Source of the DNA: TMED109 sp002171375
GTDB lineage: Bacteria > Pseudomonadota > Alphaproteobacteria > TMED109
DNA: 64,000 bases
Assembly (NCBI GenBank): GCA_965657505.1
Contig: CBFHON010000002.1
Coordinates: 62,001-126,000 of the forward strand
Direction: 5' to 3'
The notes beneath the pieces are model-generated. The model was not told the origin of the DNA. It worked only from the letters and a program-made list of their open reading frames with translations, and searched no databases. Below, one piece after another: positions 37,449 to 46,642 of the stretch (positions within the stretch are counted from its first letter, which is position 1; the number at the start of each line of letters is the position of its first letter). The position numbers were made by a program, and so were the translations under genes.

Positions 37449-37742
37449 ATGATAGGTGTAATAGCTACTATCTCAGTTAAAAAAGGAAAAGAAATAGAAT
37501 TTCAGGAAATGATGAAAAAATTAGTTAATGCTGTTAATTTAGATGAAGCAGATAATTTATTTTATAGATTATATAAAAAATCTCCTTTTATATATGTTGT
37601 TCTAGAAGGCTATAAAAATAGAGAAGCGTTACAATATCATACTAAAACCGATCATTACAAAAAGTATGGTAAGGCAATGGCTGAGTTCTTAGATGGTAAA
37701 CCTGAAGTAATTATTATGGATGAATTGGTTCCAAATAAGTAA
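37449..37742 (+). CDS. Antibiotic biosynthesis monooxygenase (ABM) family protein
   Basis: 97 residues of the ferredoxin-like ABM/quinol monooxygenase fold. IGVIATISVKKGKEIEFQEMM is strand 1 and helix 1, NLFYRLYKKSPFIYVVLEGYKN the middle strands, and YHTKTDHYKKYGKAM contains the conserved His region. Members such as YgiN act on quinols, but others have no known activity. It lies 23 nt after tRNA-Pro and converges with metY. Confidence 0.8.
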   Translation: MIGVIATISVKKGKEIEFQEMMKKLVNAVNLDEADNLFYRLYKKSPFIYVVLEGYKNREALQYHTKTDHYKKYGKAMAEFLDGKPEVIIMDELVPNK

Positions 37743-37744
37743 TT

Positions 37745-39034
37745 TTATACATCTGATAACGCATTTTTAAGATCTTGAATTAGGTCTTGGTAATGTTCAA
37801 GACCAATAGAAACTCTTATAACATCTGGGCCCGCACCAGCCTTAATTTTTTGAGTATCTGATAGTTGATTATGAGTAGTAGAAGCAGGATGCAATATTAG
37901 GCTTCTTGTATCTCCAACATTAGCAACATGGGAAAAAATTTTAACTTTACTTATAAGTTTCTTGCCAGCTTCATAACCATCTTTAAGTCCAAAAGTAAAT
38001 ACTGGACCAACACCTTTATTCATTAGTTTTTTTGCAAGCTTATTATATTTATTATTTTCTAGTCCTGCATATGAAACCCATGAAACTTTTTTATTTTTTT
38101 CTAAAAACTTTGATATTTTTAGAGCATTAATACAATGTCTTTCCATTCTGAGATGCAAAGTTTCAAGTCCATTAATAAAATAAAATGCATTTGTAGGTGA
38201 AAGAGTGGATCCTAAATCTCTTAAAGAATCAGCTCTAATTTTCATTGAATATCCAAAGTCTCCAAAAGTTTCAGCAAATATTAAACCATGATAGGATTCT
38301 GTAGGCATTGTCATTGAAGGGTATTTATTAGATTGAAACCAATCAAACATACCACTTTCTATTACTATTCCGCCCATAGAGTTTCCGTGGCCTCCTACAA
38401 ATTTAGTTAGAGAATGGGTTATGATATCAGCTCCCCAGTCAAATGGCTTAAATAAATAAGGACTAGCCATAGTATTATCTACAATTAATGGTATTTTTGC
38501 TTTATTGGCAATCAATGATATTTTTTCAATATCTAATATTATACCTGTTGGGTTAGATAAACTTTCAACAAAAATACATTTATGTTTTGGTTTTATGATT
38601 TTACTAATATTTTTAACATTAGTTGCATCTACAAAATCAACATGCCATCCAAATTTTTTGAAAGCATGACTAAATTGTGTGATAGATCCACCATAAAGGT
38701 TTTGTGATGCAATTATTCGATCTCCTGGCTCCATTAATGGGTGAAGAGCTAATAATTGTGCAGAGTGTCCTGTCGAGCATGCAACAGCTGCCCTTCCATT
38801 TTCTAGATTTGCCATTCTCTCTTCTAAAACTGATACAGTAGGGTTACCAAGTCGCGAATATATAAAGCCAAAATTTTGTAGATTAAATAAAGAAGCTGCG
38901 TGCTCAGTACTATCAAAGGTATATGCAGTAGTTTGATAGATAGGGGTATTTCTTGCTCCAGTAGTTGGGTCTGGAGCAGCACCAGCGTGTATAGTTCTTG
39001 TTTCAAATTTATGATTATTTTTAGGAACTGTCAT
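37745..39034 (-). CDS. O-acetylhomoserine sulfhydrylase (MetY type)
   Basis: 429 residues, PLP enzyme of the Cys/Met metabolism family. It starts FETRTIHAGAAPDPTTGARNTPIYQTTAY only in part quoted here as FETRTIHAGAAPDPTTG. The lysine segment is ITHSLTKFVGGHGNSMGG and the C-terminus LILHPASTTHNQLSD. The length and insert match O-acetylhomoserine sulfhydrylases, which make homocysteine from sulfide. Homoserine dehydrogenase is at 44345-45637. It is followed upstream on the minus strand by two genes, possibly one operon. Confidence 0.88.
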   Translation of the reverse strand: MTVPKNNHKFETRTIHAGAAPDPTTGARNTPIYQTTAYTFDSTEHAASLFNLQNFGFIYSRLGNPTVSVLEERMANLENGRAAVACSTGHSAQLLALHPLMEPGDRIIASQNLYGGSITQFSHAFKKFGWHVDFVDATNVKNISKIIKPKHKCIFVESLSNPTGIILDIEKISLIANKAKIPLIVDNTMASPYLFKPFDWGADIITHSLTKFVGGHGNSMGGIVIESGMFDWFQSNKYPSMTMPTESYHGLIFAETFGDFGYSMKIRADSLRDLGSTLSPTNAFYFINGLETLHLRMERHCINALKISKFLEKNKKVSWVSYAGLENNKYNKLAKKLMNKGVGPVFTFGLKDGYEAGKKLISKVKIFSHVANVGDTRSLILHPASTTHNQLSDTQKIKAGAGPDVIRVSIGLEHYQDLIQDLKNALSDV

Positions 39035-39043
39035 TTTAACTTT

Positions 39044-39547
39044 CTATTTCATAATTGATCTAATTATTCGTCTTTTATTATAAAATGTGCCTGAATTAAT
39101 CCCAGCCCATCCTAATTCTCCAGATAAACGGCTATATTCAATTTTAGGACACCTATCCATGACAACATTAATTTTATTTTTTTTTGCAAGAGTATCTATT
39201 TTACAATTAATTACTCCTATTTGAAGCCAAATCGTACTAGGCTTAATTTTTAAAATATCATTTGTTAAAATATCTATATCTGATGACTTTCTAAATATAT
39301 CAACCATATCTATTTTTTCATTAATTTCTAAAATGCTTGAATATACTTTTTGGTTTAATATTTTTTTTCCAGCTTCTTTTGGATTTACTGGAAATACTTT
39401 ATAGCCTCTATCTAATAAATATTTGGCTACAAAGTAAGATGGTCGTTGCCAAGATGAGCTAAGTCCAATCATAGCTATATTCTTAGTTTTATCCAAAATA
39501 TTTCTAATATATTGATCTTCATAATTACAAGTTAATTTATTTTTCAT
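39044..39547 (-). CDS. CoA-binding domain protein (YccU-like)
   Basis: About 167 residues with a Rossmann CoA-binding domain: NIAMIGLSSSWQRPSYFVAKYL near residue 26, VFPVNPKEAGKKI, and VDIFRKSSDIDIL. The ATG at 39547 (MKNKLTCNYED) is preferred, since a longer ATG at 39619 would overlap the enoyl-CoA hydratase gene and is not needed for the fold. Its function is unknown. It follows enoyl-CoA hydratase by 10 nt and precedes metY by 9 nt. Confidence 0.78.
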   Translation of the reverse strand: MKNKLTCNYEDQYIRNILDKTKNIAMIGLSSSWQRPSYFVAKYLLDRGYKVFPVNPKEAGKKILNQKVYSSILEINEKIDMVDIFRKSSDIDILTNDILKIKPSTIWLQIGVINCKIDTLAKKNKINVVMDRCPKIEYSRLSGELGWAGINSGTFYNKRRIIRSIMK

Positions 39548-39557
39548 TTTTAAAACT

Positions 39558-40346
39558 TTATTTATCAGACCATATGGGATCTCTATTTTCAATGAAAGCA
39601 GATATTCCTTCTTGAGCATCTTTTTCCAACATATTAGAGCTCATAACTTTACTTGTATATGCATAAGCATCTTCTAAACTCATTTCTAATTGTTTATAAA
39701 AAGCTTCTTTACCTATTGCTACAGTAGCAGTAGATTTTGTAGCTATATTTTTCGCAATCTTTAGAGTCTCATCTTTAAGTTTTTTATCTTCCACTACATT
39801 ATTAATTAAACCAAAATCTAAAGCTTTGTTTGCATTAATGAAATTGCCCATCAAAAGCATTTCCATGGTACGTTTTTTGCTTACATTTCTTGATACTGCA
39901 ACCATTGGTGTAGAACAAAATAACCCTATATTTACACCAGGTGTAGCAAATGTAGCATTTTTTGCAGCTATAGCTAAATCACAGCTCGCTACTAATTGAC
40001 AACCTGCTGCTGTTGCAATTCCTTGAACTCCAGCTATCACAGGTTTAGGTAATTTTACAATTCTAGTCATTAATTGACTACAAAGTTCAAAAATTTCTTT
40101 AAATCTTTTTTCACTTCTATCTAGTTTTAATTCTTTGAGATCATGTCCTGCACAAAAGTTATTTCCATTAGCAAACAAAGTTACAACTTTAATATTTTTA
40201 TTATTTTTTATTTTATCAAGTTTAGATACCAATGCTCGCATTAAGTCTGTAGAAAGAGCATTTTGTTGATTAGGTCGATTTAAGGTTAATATTGCTATTG
40301 TATCTTCTTCTGTATAATTAAGAAGATTGTTTATATCTAAAGACAT
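39558..40346 (-). CDS. Enoyl-CoA hydratase/isomerase family protein
   Basis: 262 residues of the crotonase fold. NRPNQQNALSTDLMRAL, the oxyanion-hole segment GNNFCAGHDLKEL and GVQGIATAAGCQLVASCDLA are present. At the position of the second catalytic Glu in classical hydratases the sequence reads GLFCSTPMVAVSR, which resembles the ECHDC3-like group, so hydratase activity is uncertain. It is divergent from rplM across a 168-nt gap and opens the minus-strand run with the CoA-binding gene and metY. Confidence 0.84.
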   Translation of the reverse strand: MSLDINNLLNYTEEDTIAILTLNRPNQQNALSTDLMRALVSKLDKIKNNKNIKVVTLFANGNNFCAGHDLKELKLDRSEKRFKEIFELCSQLMTRIVKLPKPVIAGVQGIATAAGCQLVASCDLAIAAKNATFATPGVNIGLFCSTPMVAVSRNVSKKRTMEMLLMGNFINANKALDFGLINNVVEDKKLKDETLKIAKNIATKSTATVAIGKEAFYKQLEMSLEDAYAYTSKVMSSNMLEKDAQEGISAFIENRDPIWSDK

Positions 40347-40442
40347 TTTATATCCAATATGCTATTCTTGTAGTAATAAGTATAATGTATCATAATTGAT
40401 ATATTGATATATAATTTATTTTATGATTTTTTACTACAAATA

Positions 40443-40470
40443 TTGACAGTTTGCTCCTTTTAGGCATACT
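40443..40470 (+). promoter_or_regulatory. Putative promoter of rplM-rpsI
   Basis: A perfect -35 TTGACA at 40443-40448 and CATACT at 40465-40470 with a 16-nt spacer lie about 45 nt before the rplM start. The downstream half shares TTAGG(C/T)AT(A/T)CTC with the candidate rpmG promoter. Confidence 0.6.
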
Positions 40471-40514
40471 CCGCTTTTATTATTTGTTTAAACGTTTTTT
40501 GAGAGAAAAATATT

Positions 40515-40982
40515 ATGAAGACCTATGTAGCTCGTCCGTCTGATATAGATAGAAAATGGTTGTTAATTGATGCAGAGAATCTTGTTTTAGGAAGGTTATC
40601 AGTTATCATTGCTAATTATGTGAGAGGAAAGCATAAACCAAGTTTCACTCCTAGTATGGATTGTGGAGATAATGTTGTTGTAATTAATGCAGAAAAAGTT
40701 TTACTTACAGGAAAAAAATCTGACAACAAAATACATTACTGGCATACTGGTTATCCTGGAGGAATTAAATCAGAAACATATGGACAAATTTTAGAAAGTA
40801 AAAAACCTCAAAAAGCACTTGAATTAGCAGTGAAAAGAATGATTCCTAAAGGACCTCTTGGAAGAGAACAATTAAAAAAATTACATATATATACCGGTGA
40901 AACTCATCCTCACGAGGCTCAGAAACCTAAACCAGTAGATATTTCAGTAATGAATAGTAAAAATAAAAGAGATAATAAATGA
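40515..40982 (+). CDS. rplM: 50S ribosomal protein L13
   Basis: 155 residues. WLLIDAENLVLGRLSVIIANYVRGKHKP and MDCGDNVVVINAEKVLLTGKK are typical, as is RMIPKGPLGREQLKKLHIY. A GAGAG site precedes the ATG. Its TGA stop overlaps the rpsI start as ATGA, the usual coupling for this pair. Confidence 0.97.
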   Translation: MKTYVARPSDIDRKWLLIDAENLVLGRLSVIIANYVRGKHKPSFTPSMDCGDNVVVINAEKVLLTGKKSDNKIHYWHTGYPGGIKSETYGQILESKKPQKALELAVKRMIPKGPLGREQLKKLHIYTGETHPHEAQKPKPVDISVMNSKNKRDNK

Positions 40983-41464
40983 TAAATATAGATGAAAATA
41001 TAATAGCAACTGAGACTTCAAAAGATGATTCAGTTGAAGAAACCGTGACCCAAGATAATACCCCAAAGCTTGATAAGCTTGGAAGAAGCTATGCTACTGG
41101 AAAAAGAAAATCTTCTATTGCAAGAGTATGGATGAAGTTAGGTTCAGGAAAAATTATAGTTAATGGTATAGAAGTCGAAAAATATTTTAAAAGAGAAACA
41201 CATAGAATCATAATATCTCAGCCTCTTGAATTAGTAGAAAGAAAAGAAACTTATGATATACATTGTTCTGTTGTAGGGGGCGGACATACAGGGCAAGCAG
41301 GTGCTTTAAGGCATGGAGTAAGTAAAGCTTTGTCTTTTTATGAACCAGAATTAAGAGGAGCTTTAAAAATAGCTGGTTTTATTAAAAGAGATTCTCGACG
41401 AGTAGAGAGAAAAAAATATGGACAACCAAAAGCTAGAAGAAGCTTTCAGTTTTCTAAAAGATAA
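40979..41464 (+). CDS. rpsI: 30S ribosomal protein S9
   Basis: 161 residues. The core from about residue 36 (SYATGKRKSSIARVWMKLGSG, GGGHTGQAGALRHGVSKAL) to the conserved basic end (RKKYGQPKARRSFQFSKR) is complete, with the terminal KR that contacts tRNA. The first 35 residues form an acidic low-complexity extension seen in other alphaproteobacterial S9 proteins. A strong terminator follows. Confidence 0.96.
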   Translation: MINIDENIIATETSKDDSVEETVTQDNTPKLDKLGRSYATGKRKSSIARVWMKLGSGKIIVNGIEVEKYFKRETHRIIISQPLELVERKETYDIHCSVVGGGHTGQAGALRHGVSKALSFYEPELRGALKIAGFIKRDSRRVERKKYGQPKARRSFQFSKR

Positions 41465-41484
41465 TTTTTTTTTATTCTTTTATT

Positions 41485-41518
41485 AAAGCGGTTGTTAACT
41501 TTCAACCGCTTTTTTTTT
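41485..41518 (+). terminator. Rho-independent terminator after rpsI
   Basis: The stem AAAGCGGTTG (41485-41494) pairs with CAACCGCTTT (41503-41512) around an 8-nt loop and runs into a T tract ending at 41518. Confidence 0.88.
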
Positions 41519-41547
41519 ACTTAAAACCTTTTTGATGGAGTATTTAA

Positions 41548-42603
41548 ATGTCAAAAAATAAAAATAAAGTTAATAGAGCTAATATAGCTATACTTGGAGC
41601 AAGTGGATATACTGGAGTAGAAGCAATAAGGCTTCTAGCAAATAATCATAACTATAATATTATAGAACTAACTGCAGATAGTAAGGCAGGAAAGAGTATA
41701 TCCGAAGTCTACCCTCAATTAAGTGGAATGAATCTTCCCTATTTAAAAAAAATTGAGGATATTAATTTTTCTCAAGTTGATGCCGTAATTTCTTGTCTAC
41801 CTCATGGAAAGACACAAAAAATACTGTCTGATATTCCAAGACATATAAAAATTTGTGATTTGTCTGCAGACTTTAGATTTGAAGATATTGATACGTATGA
41901 AAAAGTCTACAGTAAAAAACATGAAGCTAGAGAATTACAAGAAGAAGCAATATATGGGTTAACAGAAATTAATAGAGAAAAAATTAAAAATGCTAGATTT
42001 GTTTCTAATCCAGGTTGTTATCCGACTTCAGCTTTGCTTCCAATTATACCCTTAATTGATAATAATATTATTCAATATGGCAATATTGTTGTTGATTCTA
42101 AATCAGGAGTCTCAGGGGCAGGTAGAACTCTAAAAGAGAATTTACTTTTTGGCGAGGTATCTGAAGGTTTTTCTGCTTATGGTTTAGTAAATCATAGACA
42201 TAGACCTGAGATTCAAAACCAAATACATAAAATTGCCTCAACTAAATATAAAGTGCTATTTACTCCTCATTTATTACCAATTAAAAGAGGAATATTGTCT
42301 ACTATATATTTAAATATTAATGATAAATATAATTTGGAAGATGTAATAAATTGTTTAAAAGATAAGTATACAGAAGAAAATTTTGTTCATTATTCAGAAA
42401 CATTACCATCAACTCATGATGTTAGAGGAACAAATATATGTAAAATGAAGGCTGTATTTGACTCAATTACAAATAAAATAATAATTATTTCTGTTATTGA
42501 TAATTTAATTAAAGGTGCTTCAGGTCAAGCTATACAGAATCTAAATTTAATGATGGGTTTTAAAGAGGCAGAAGGTTTAATTAATTTTCCCATGTTTCCA
42601 TAA
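41548..42603 (+). CDS. argC: N-acetyl-gamma-glutamyl-phosphate reductase
   Basis: 351 residues, NADPH-dependent arginine biosynthesis enzyme. The dinucleotide site AILGASGYTGVEAIRLLAN, the catalytic cysteine in VSNPGCYPTSALLP and the His region VNHRHRPEI are present, with the C-terminal IDNLIKGASGQAIQNLN. It follows the rpsI terminator; rplM-rpsI-argC is a conserved alphaproteobacterial order. Confidence 0.95.
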   Translation: MSKNKNKVNRANIAILGASGYTGVEAIRLLANNHNYNIIELTADSKAGKSISEVYPQLSGMNLPYLKKIEDINFSQVDAVISCLPHGKTQKILSDIPRHIKICDLSADFRFEDIDTYEKVYSKKHEARELQEEAIYGLTEINREKIKNARFVSNPGCYPTSALLPIIPLIDNNIIQYGNIVVDSKSGVSGAGRTLKENLLFGEVSEGFSAYGLVNHRHRPEIQNQIHKIASTKYKVLFTPHLLPIKRGILSTIYLNINDKYNLEDVINCLKDKYTEENFVHYSETLPSTHDVRGTNICKMKAVFDSITNKIIIISVIDNLIKGASGQAIQNLNLMMGFKEAEGLINFPMFP

Positions 42604-42623
42604 ATTTAAGTTGGAAATATTTA

Positions 42624-43136
42624 ATGATAAATTATTTAAAATTATATAAGAAATATTTTTTATTAATTATTATTTTCCTTTATTCATGCGAAAATAAAAG
42701 CATTAGTAATTTTGATAAAAATATAAAAGAATTAATTGATTGGTCTTTAGAGGATGAGTCTTCATATAAAAGTAATGATTATATACCAATAACGTCAAAT
42801 ACTTTAGAGCATCTTATTACTCTTCAATTTAATAAAAATGAAATTCTTTCTGAGAGTGGTATTATAATTGGTTACTTTATTTTTAAAAATAATAAAATTT
42901 TTATAACTGAGGATAATAAGGATTTTTTGATATTAATTGCTAGAGCACAAAAATATGAAAATTTTAATATTCTTATTCAATCAAATGATATAAAATCTAA
43001 CTTAAAAGATGTCATGGGTGAAATAAAAAGTATCCTATTATCTAACGGTGTAAAAAATAATAAAATTAGTTTAGAATCAATAGATGACAAAAATAACGAT
43101 TACATAATTAAAATTATAAAAAAAGCTCATAGTTAG
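42624..43136 (+). CDS. Putative lipoprotein of unknown function
   Basis: 170 residues. A signal segment of about 21 residues ends in a lipobox FLYSC (Cys near residue 22), followed by a low-complexity stretch rich in Asn, Ser and Lys. The second half alternates strand and helix (FLILIARAQKYENFNILIQ, NLKDVMGEIKSILLSNGV, NKISLES) in the order of OmpA/Pal C-terminal domains, but the usual peptidoglycan-binding residues are not recognisable. It lies between argC and an aminotransferase gene (11 nt gap). No function is assigned. Confidence 0.6.
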   Translation: MINYLKLYKKYFLLIIIFLYSCENKSISNFDKNIKELIDWSLEDESSYKSNDYIPITSNTLEHLITLQFNKNEILSESGIIIGYFIFKNNKIFITEDNKDFLILIARAQKYENFNILIQSNDIKSNLKDVMGEIKSILLSNGVKNNKISLESIDDKNNDYIIKIIKKAHS

Positions 43137-43147
43137 ATAGGTACAAA

Positions 43148-44341
43148 ATGGCAACAAATAATAATTTTGATAGAATAGAACGCTTACCTCCTTATGTTTT
43201 CGCTGAAGTGAATTCTATGAAGGCTAACGAACGTTCATTAGGTGAGGATGTTATCGATTTTGGTATGGGTAACCCTGATACTCCGACGCCTAATCATATA
43301 GTTGATAAATTATGTGATACTATTAAAGACCCTAAATCTCATAGATATTCTGTGTCTAGAGGTATATTAGGTTTGAGAAAAGCTCAAGCTAACTATTATA
43401 AAAGAAGATTTAATGTAGATGTTAACCCAGATAGTGAGGTTATAGTTACATTAGGATCTAAAGAAGGTTTAGCTAACCTAGCTTCAGCTATAACTTCAAA
43501 TGGAGATAAAGTGATAGTGCCTAACCCTAGTTATCCAATACATCCTTATGGTTTTATTATTGCAGGCGCATCAGTTCTTTCAATAGATAGTACTCCAAAT
43601 GAAAATTTTATTAAAAACTTACATAAAATATTATCTAGCAATAATAATAGGGCAAAAGCATTGGTTTTAAATTACCCAAATAATCCTACGACAAGAATGG
43701 CATCTTTAGAATTTTTTAAAGAAGTAGTAGATATATGCATCAAATATGAAGTATATATTTTATCTGACATTGCATATGCAGAAATATATTTTGATGGGGA
43801 GATTCCTCCGTCAATATTAGAAGTTCCAAGAGCTAAAAATATTGCAATAGAATTTTCTTCATTAAGTAAGACGTATTCTATGCCTGGTTGGAGAGTTGGA
43901 TTTGCCGTAGGTAATAAAAGTCTAGTTCAAGCATTAACTAAAATAAAATCATATTTAGATTATGGAGCATTTACTCCAGTTCAAGTAGCTTCTATTGCTG
44001 CTCTGAATGGACCTCAAGAATGTGTAAATGATATTAGGTCTATATATATGAAAAGAAGAGATATTTTAGTAGAAGGATTGAGTAGAATAGGATGGAAAGT
44101 GGAATCACCTAAAGCAACAATGTTTGTGTGGGCAAAATTACCTGACAGATTCCTTGATATTGGATCTTTAGAATTTTCTAAACTTTTATTAAAGTATGGA
44201 AAAGTAGCAGTAGCGCCAGGAGTTGGCTTTGGAGAAAATGGTGAAGGTTTTGTAAGAATTGGTTTAGTAGAAAATGATTATAGAATTAGGCAAGCTATTA
44301 AAAATATTAAATTATTTTTTGATAATTATAAAGAAAAGTAA
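43148..44341 (+). CDS. PLP-dependent aminotransferase (AlaC/aspartate aminotransferase-like)
   Basis: 397 residues of fold type I. VIDFGMGNPDTPTPNHIVDKL near the N-terminus, LNYPNNPTTRMASLEFF, SDIAYAEIYFDG and the PLP lysine in SSLSKTYSMPGWRVGFAVG are conserved. This gene immediately precedes hom in Alphaproteobacteria and is annotated variously as alanine, aspartate or LL-diaminopimelate aminotransferase. The substrate is not settled. It is separated from hom by 3 nt. Confidence 0.9.
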   Translation: MATNNNFDRIERLPPYVFAEVNSMKANERSLGEDVIDFGMGNPDTPTPNHIVDKLCDTIKDPKSHRYSVSRGILGLRKAQANYYKRRFNVDVNPDSEVIVTLGSKEGLANLASAITSNGDKVIVPNPSYPIHPYGFIIAGASVLSIDSTPNENFIKNLHKILSSNNNRAKALVLNYPNNPTTRMASLEFFKEVVDICIKYEVYILSDIAYAEIYFDGEIPPSILEVPRAKNIAIEFSSLSKTYSMPGWRVGFAVGNKSLVQALTKIKSYLDYGAFTPVQVASIAALNGPQECVNDIRSIYMKRRDILVEGLSRIGWKVESPKATMFVWAKLPDRFLDIGSLEFSKLLLKYGKVAVAPGVGFGENGEGFVRIGLVENDYRIRQAIKNIKLFFDNYKEK

Positions 44342-44344
44342 AAA

Positions 44345-45637
44345 ATGGATAGTGTAAAAGATTTTTCATTAGGCATAATAGGACTAGGAACTGTAGGAAT
44401 AGCTACTGTTAAGTTGTTAGAAGAGCAGTTAGTTAATATCAATAAGAAATCCGGAAAAAATATTATTATAAAAGCTATTTCTGCAAGAGATATCTCTAAA
44501 CCAAGAGGAATAAATATTAATAAATATGATTGGGAAGAATCTCCTATTAAACTAACTGAAAGAGAAGATATTGATGCTATAGTAGAATTAATTGGAGGGA
44601 GTGATGGTCTTGCTAAAGAATTAGCATATTCAGCTATAGAAAATAATAAATATTTTATTACAGCAAATAAAGCATTAATTGCAAAGCATGGATATGATTT
44701 AAATTATAAAATTTCCAATAAGAGTATTCAGATTTATTATGAAGCTGCTGTAGCAGGAGCAATCCCAGTTATAAATGGTATAAAAGATGGTTTGGTAGCA
44801 AATAATATATTAGAGTTACATGGCATTTTAAATGGGACATGTAATTATATTTTATCTGACATGACTAATAATGGTAAGACTTTTGAAGAATCATTAGCTA
44901 AAGCACAAGAGCTAGGTTTTGCTGAAGCAGATCCTTCTTTTGATATAGAAGGAATTGATTCTGCTCAAAAGTTGGTGATTTTAGGATTATTAGCTTTTGG
45001 GGTTGAACCAGATTTAAACAAAGTTTATGTAGAGGGTATTACCTCAATATCAGCTGAAGATATCAAATATACAGACAGACTTGGCTATAAAATTAAACTT
45101 TTATGTATTGCAAAATTATTTGAAAATAAATTAGATTTTAGAGTACACCCTATTTTATGTTCATCAGATTCTATTACTGCAGGTATAGGAGGAGCTTTAA
45201 ATGCTATTTTTATAGAGGGTAATTATAGTAAAAAGATAACTTTTATAGGAGAAGGTGCAGGGGCTGAGCCTACTGCATCATCTGTTGTATCTGATATTAT
45301 TAATGCTGCTAGAAGCAGTAACTCTAAAAATAATATAAATTTGTTAAATAGTAACTATGAATATGTAAATATAATATCCAGAAAAGGAAAATATTATTTA
45401 AGGTTTATAGTGAATGATGTACCAGGAGTTTTAGCAAGTATAACTTCAATTTTAAATGAGAACAATATCTCTTTAGATTCTGTTATTCAAGATGGAAATA
45501 AAGGTGAAGCTTCGCAGTTCATTATAATATTAACGCACCTATGTAATGAATTAGATATAATTAATGCTATAAAAAAGATAGATAATTTAGAGACTATTTT
45601 AAATAAATCATATTTAATTAGAGTGGAAAATATATAA
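44345..45637 (+). CDS. hom: Homoserine dehydrogenase
   Basis: 430 residues: N-terminal nucleotide-binding GIIGLGTVGIATVKLL, catalytic core NGTCNYILSDM and EAQELGFAEADPSFDIEG-like segment, and a C-terminal ACT domain (VNDVPGVLASITSILNENN) for amino acid feedback. It reduces aspartate semialdehyde to homoserine for threonine and methionine. It lies in the aminotransferase-hom-glpX-recJ operon. Confidence 0.96.
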   Translation: MDSVKDFSLGIIGLGTVGIATVKLLEEQLVNINKKSGKNIIIKAISARDISKPRGININKYDWEESPIKLTEREDIDAIVELIGGSDGLAKELAYSAIENNKYFITANKALIAKHGYDLNYKISNKSIQIYYEAAVAGAIPVINGIKDGLVANNILELHGILNGTCNYILSDMTNNGKTFEESLAKAQELGFAEADPSFDIEGIDSAQKLVILGLLAFGVEPDLNKVYVEGITSISAEDIKYTDRLGYKIKLLCIAKLFENKLDFRVHPILCSSDSITAGIGGALNAIFIEGNYSKKITFIGEGAGAEPTASSVVSDIINAARSSNSKNNINLLNSNYEYVNIISRKGKYYLRFIVNDVPGVLASITSILNENNISLDSVIQDGNKGEASQFIIILTHLCNELDIINAIKKIDNLETILNKSYLIRVENI

Positions 45638-45650
45638 ATAGGAGTTCAAA

Positions 45651-46640
45651 ATGAGTGATAGAAATGAGACTGGTATTTTAGATAGAAACCTTGCCTTAGA
45701 AGTTGTTAGGGTAACTGAGGCTGCAGCTTTATCTGCATCTAAATGGATGGGAAGAGGAGATGAAAAGGCTGCGGATCAGGCCGCAGTAGATTCTATGCGT
45801 ATAGCTCTGAATGCAATGGATATAGAAGGAACTGTTGTTATAGGGGAAGGAGAAAGAGATGAAGCTCCAATGTTATACATAGGAGAAAAAGTTGGAACTG
45901 GTAATGGCCCAAAAATTGATATAGCTTTAGACCCCCTTGAAGGCACTACTATATGTGCAACTGGAGGGCCTAATGCTCTCGCAGTTATAGCAATGGCAGT
46001 TGATGGAGGTTTTTTAAATGCTCCTGATGTATATATGGATAAAATAGCTGTTGGCCCAGGTCTTGAAAAAGATATAGTAAATATTGATGATTCTCCACAC
46101 AGTAATCTCAAAAATTTAGCTAAAGCAAAAAGTCTTGATATTTCAGATTTAGTAGTATGTATATTAGACCGCCCACGTCATGAAGAATTAATTGCAAAAA
46201 CTAGAGAGGCAGGAGCAAGAATAATGCTTATTTCTGATGGTGATGTTGCTGGAGTCATAGCAACTGCAAGTAAAGAAACAGGGGTTGATATGTATGTAGG
46301 AAGTGGAGGTGCTCCAGAAGGTGTGTTAGCGGCTTCTGCACTAAGATGTATAGGAGGTCAAATGTGGGGAAGACTTACATTTAGGAATAATGACGAAAAA
46401 AGTAGAGCTGATAGATTAGGAATATCTGATTATAATAAAATATACAGTTTAAATGAATTAGCGCATGGAGAAGTAATGTTTGCTGCTTCAGGAGTTACCG
46501 ATGGTTCAATGTTAAGGGGAGTTAGAAGATGGAATTCGGGAGCTAGCACAGAATCTATAATAATGAGATCAAAAACGGGTACAGTAAGAACTATTATAGC
46601 TGAACATAATTTTTCAAAAAAAAGTATTATTGAAGATTAA
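45651..46640 (+). CDS. glpX: Class II fructose-1,6-bisphosphatase
   Basis: 329 residues. Metal- and substrate-binding blocks VVIGEGERDEAPMLYIGEKVG, DIALDPLEGTTICATGGPNA, and GVLAASALRCIGGQMWGRL are complete. It hydrolyses fructose-1,6-bisphosphate in gluconeogenesis. It is the third gene of the hom operon, 13 nt after hom. Confidence 0.96.
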   Translation: MSDRNETGILDRNLALEVVRVTEAAALSASKWMGRGDEKAADQAAVDSMRIALNAMDIEGTVVIGEGERDEAPMLYIGEKVGTGNGPKIDIALDPLEGTTICATGGPNALAVIAMAVDGGFLNAPDVYMDKIAVGPGLEKDIVNIDDSPHSNLKNLAKAKSLDISDLVVCILDRPRHEELIAKTREAGARIMLISDGDVAGVIATASKETGVDMYVGSGGAPEGVLAASALRCIGGQMWGRLTFRNNDEKSRADRLGISDYNKIYSLNELAHGEVMFAASGVTDGSMLRGVRRWNSGASTESIIMRSKTGTVRTIIAEHNFSKKSIIED

Positions 46641-46642
46641 TA

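Noticed and set aside
45776..46111. Minus-strand frame of 111 codons inside glpX
   Set aside because: Antisense shadow of a conserved gene.
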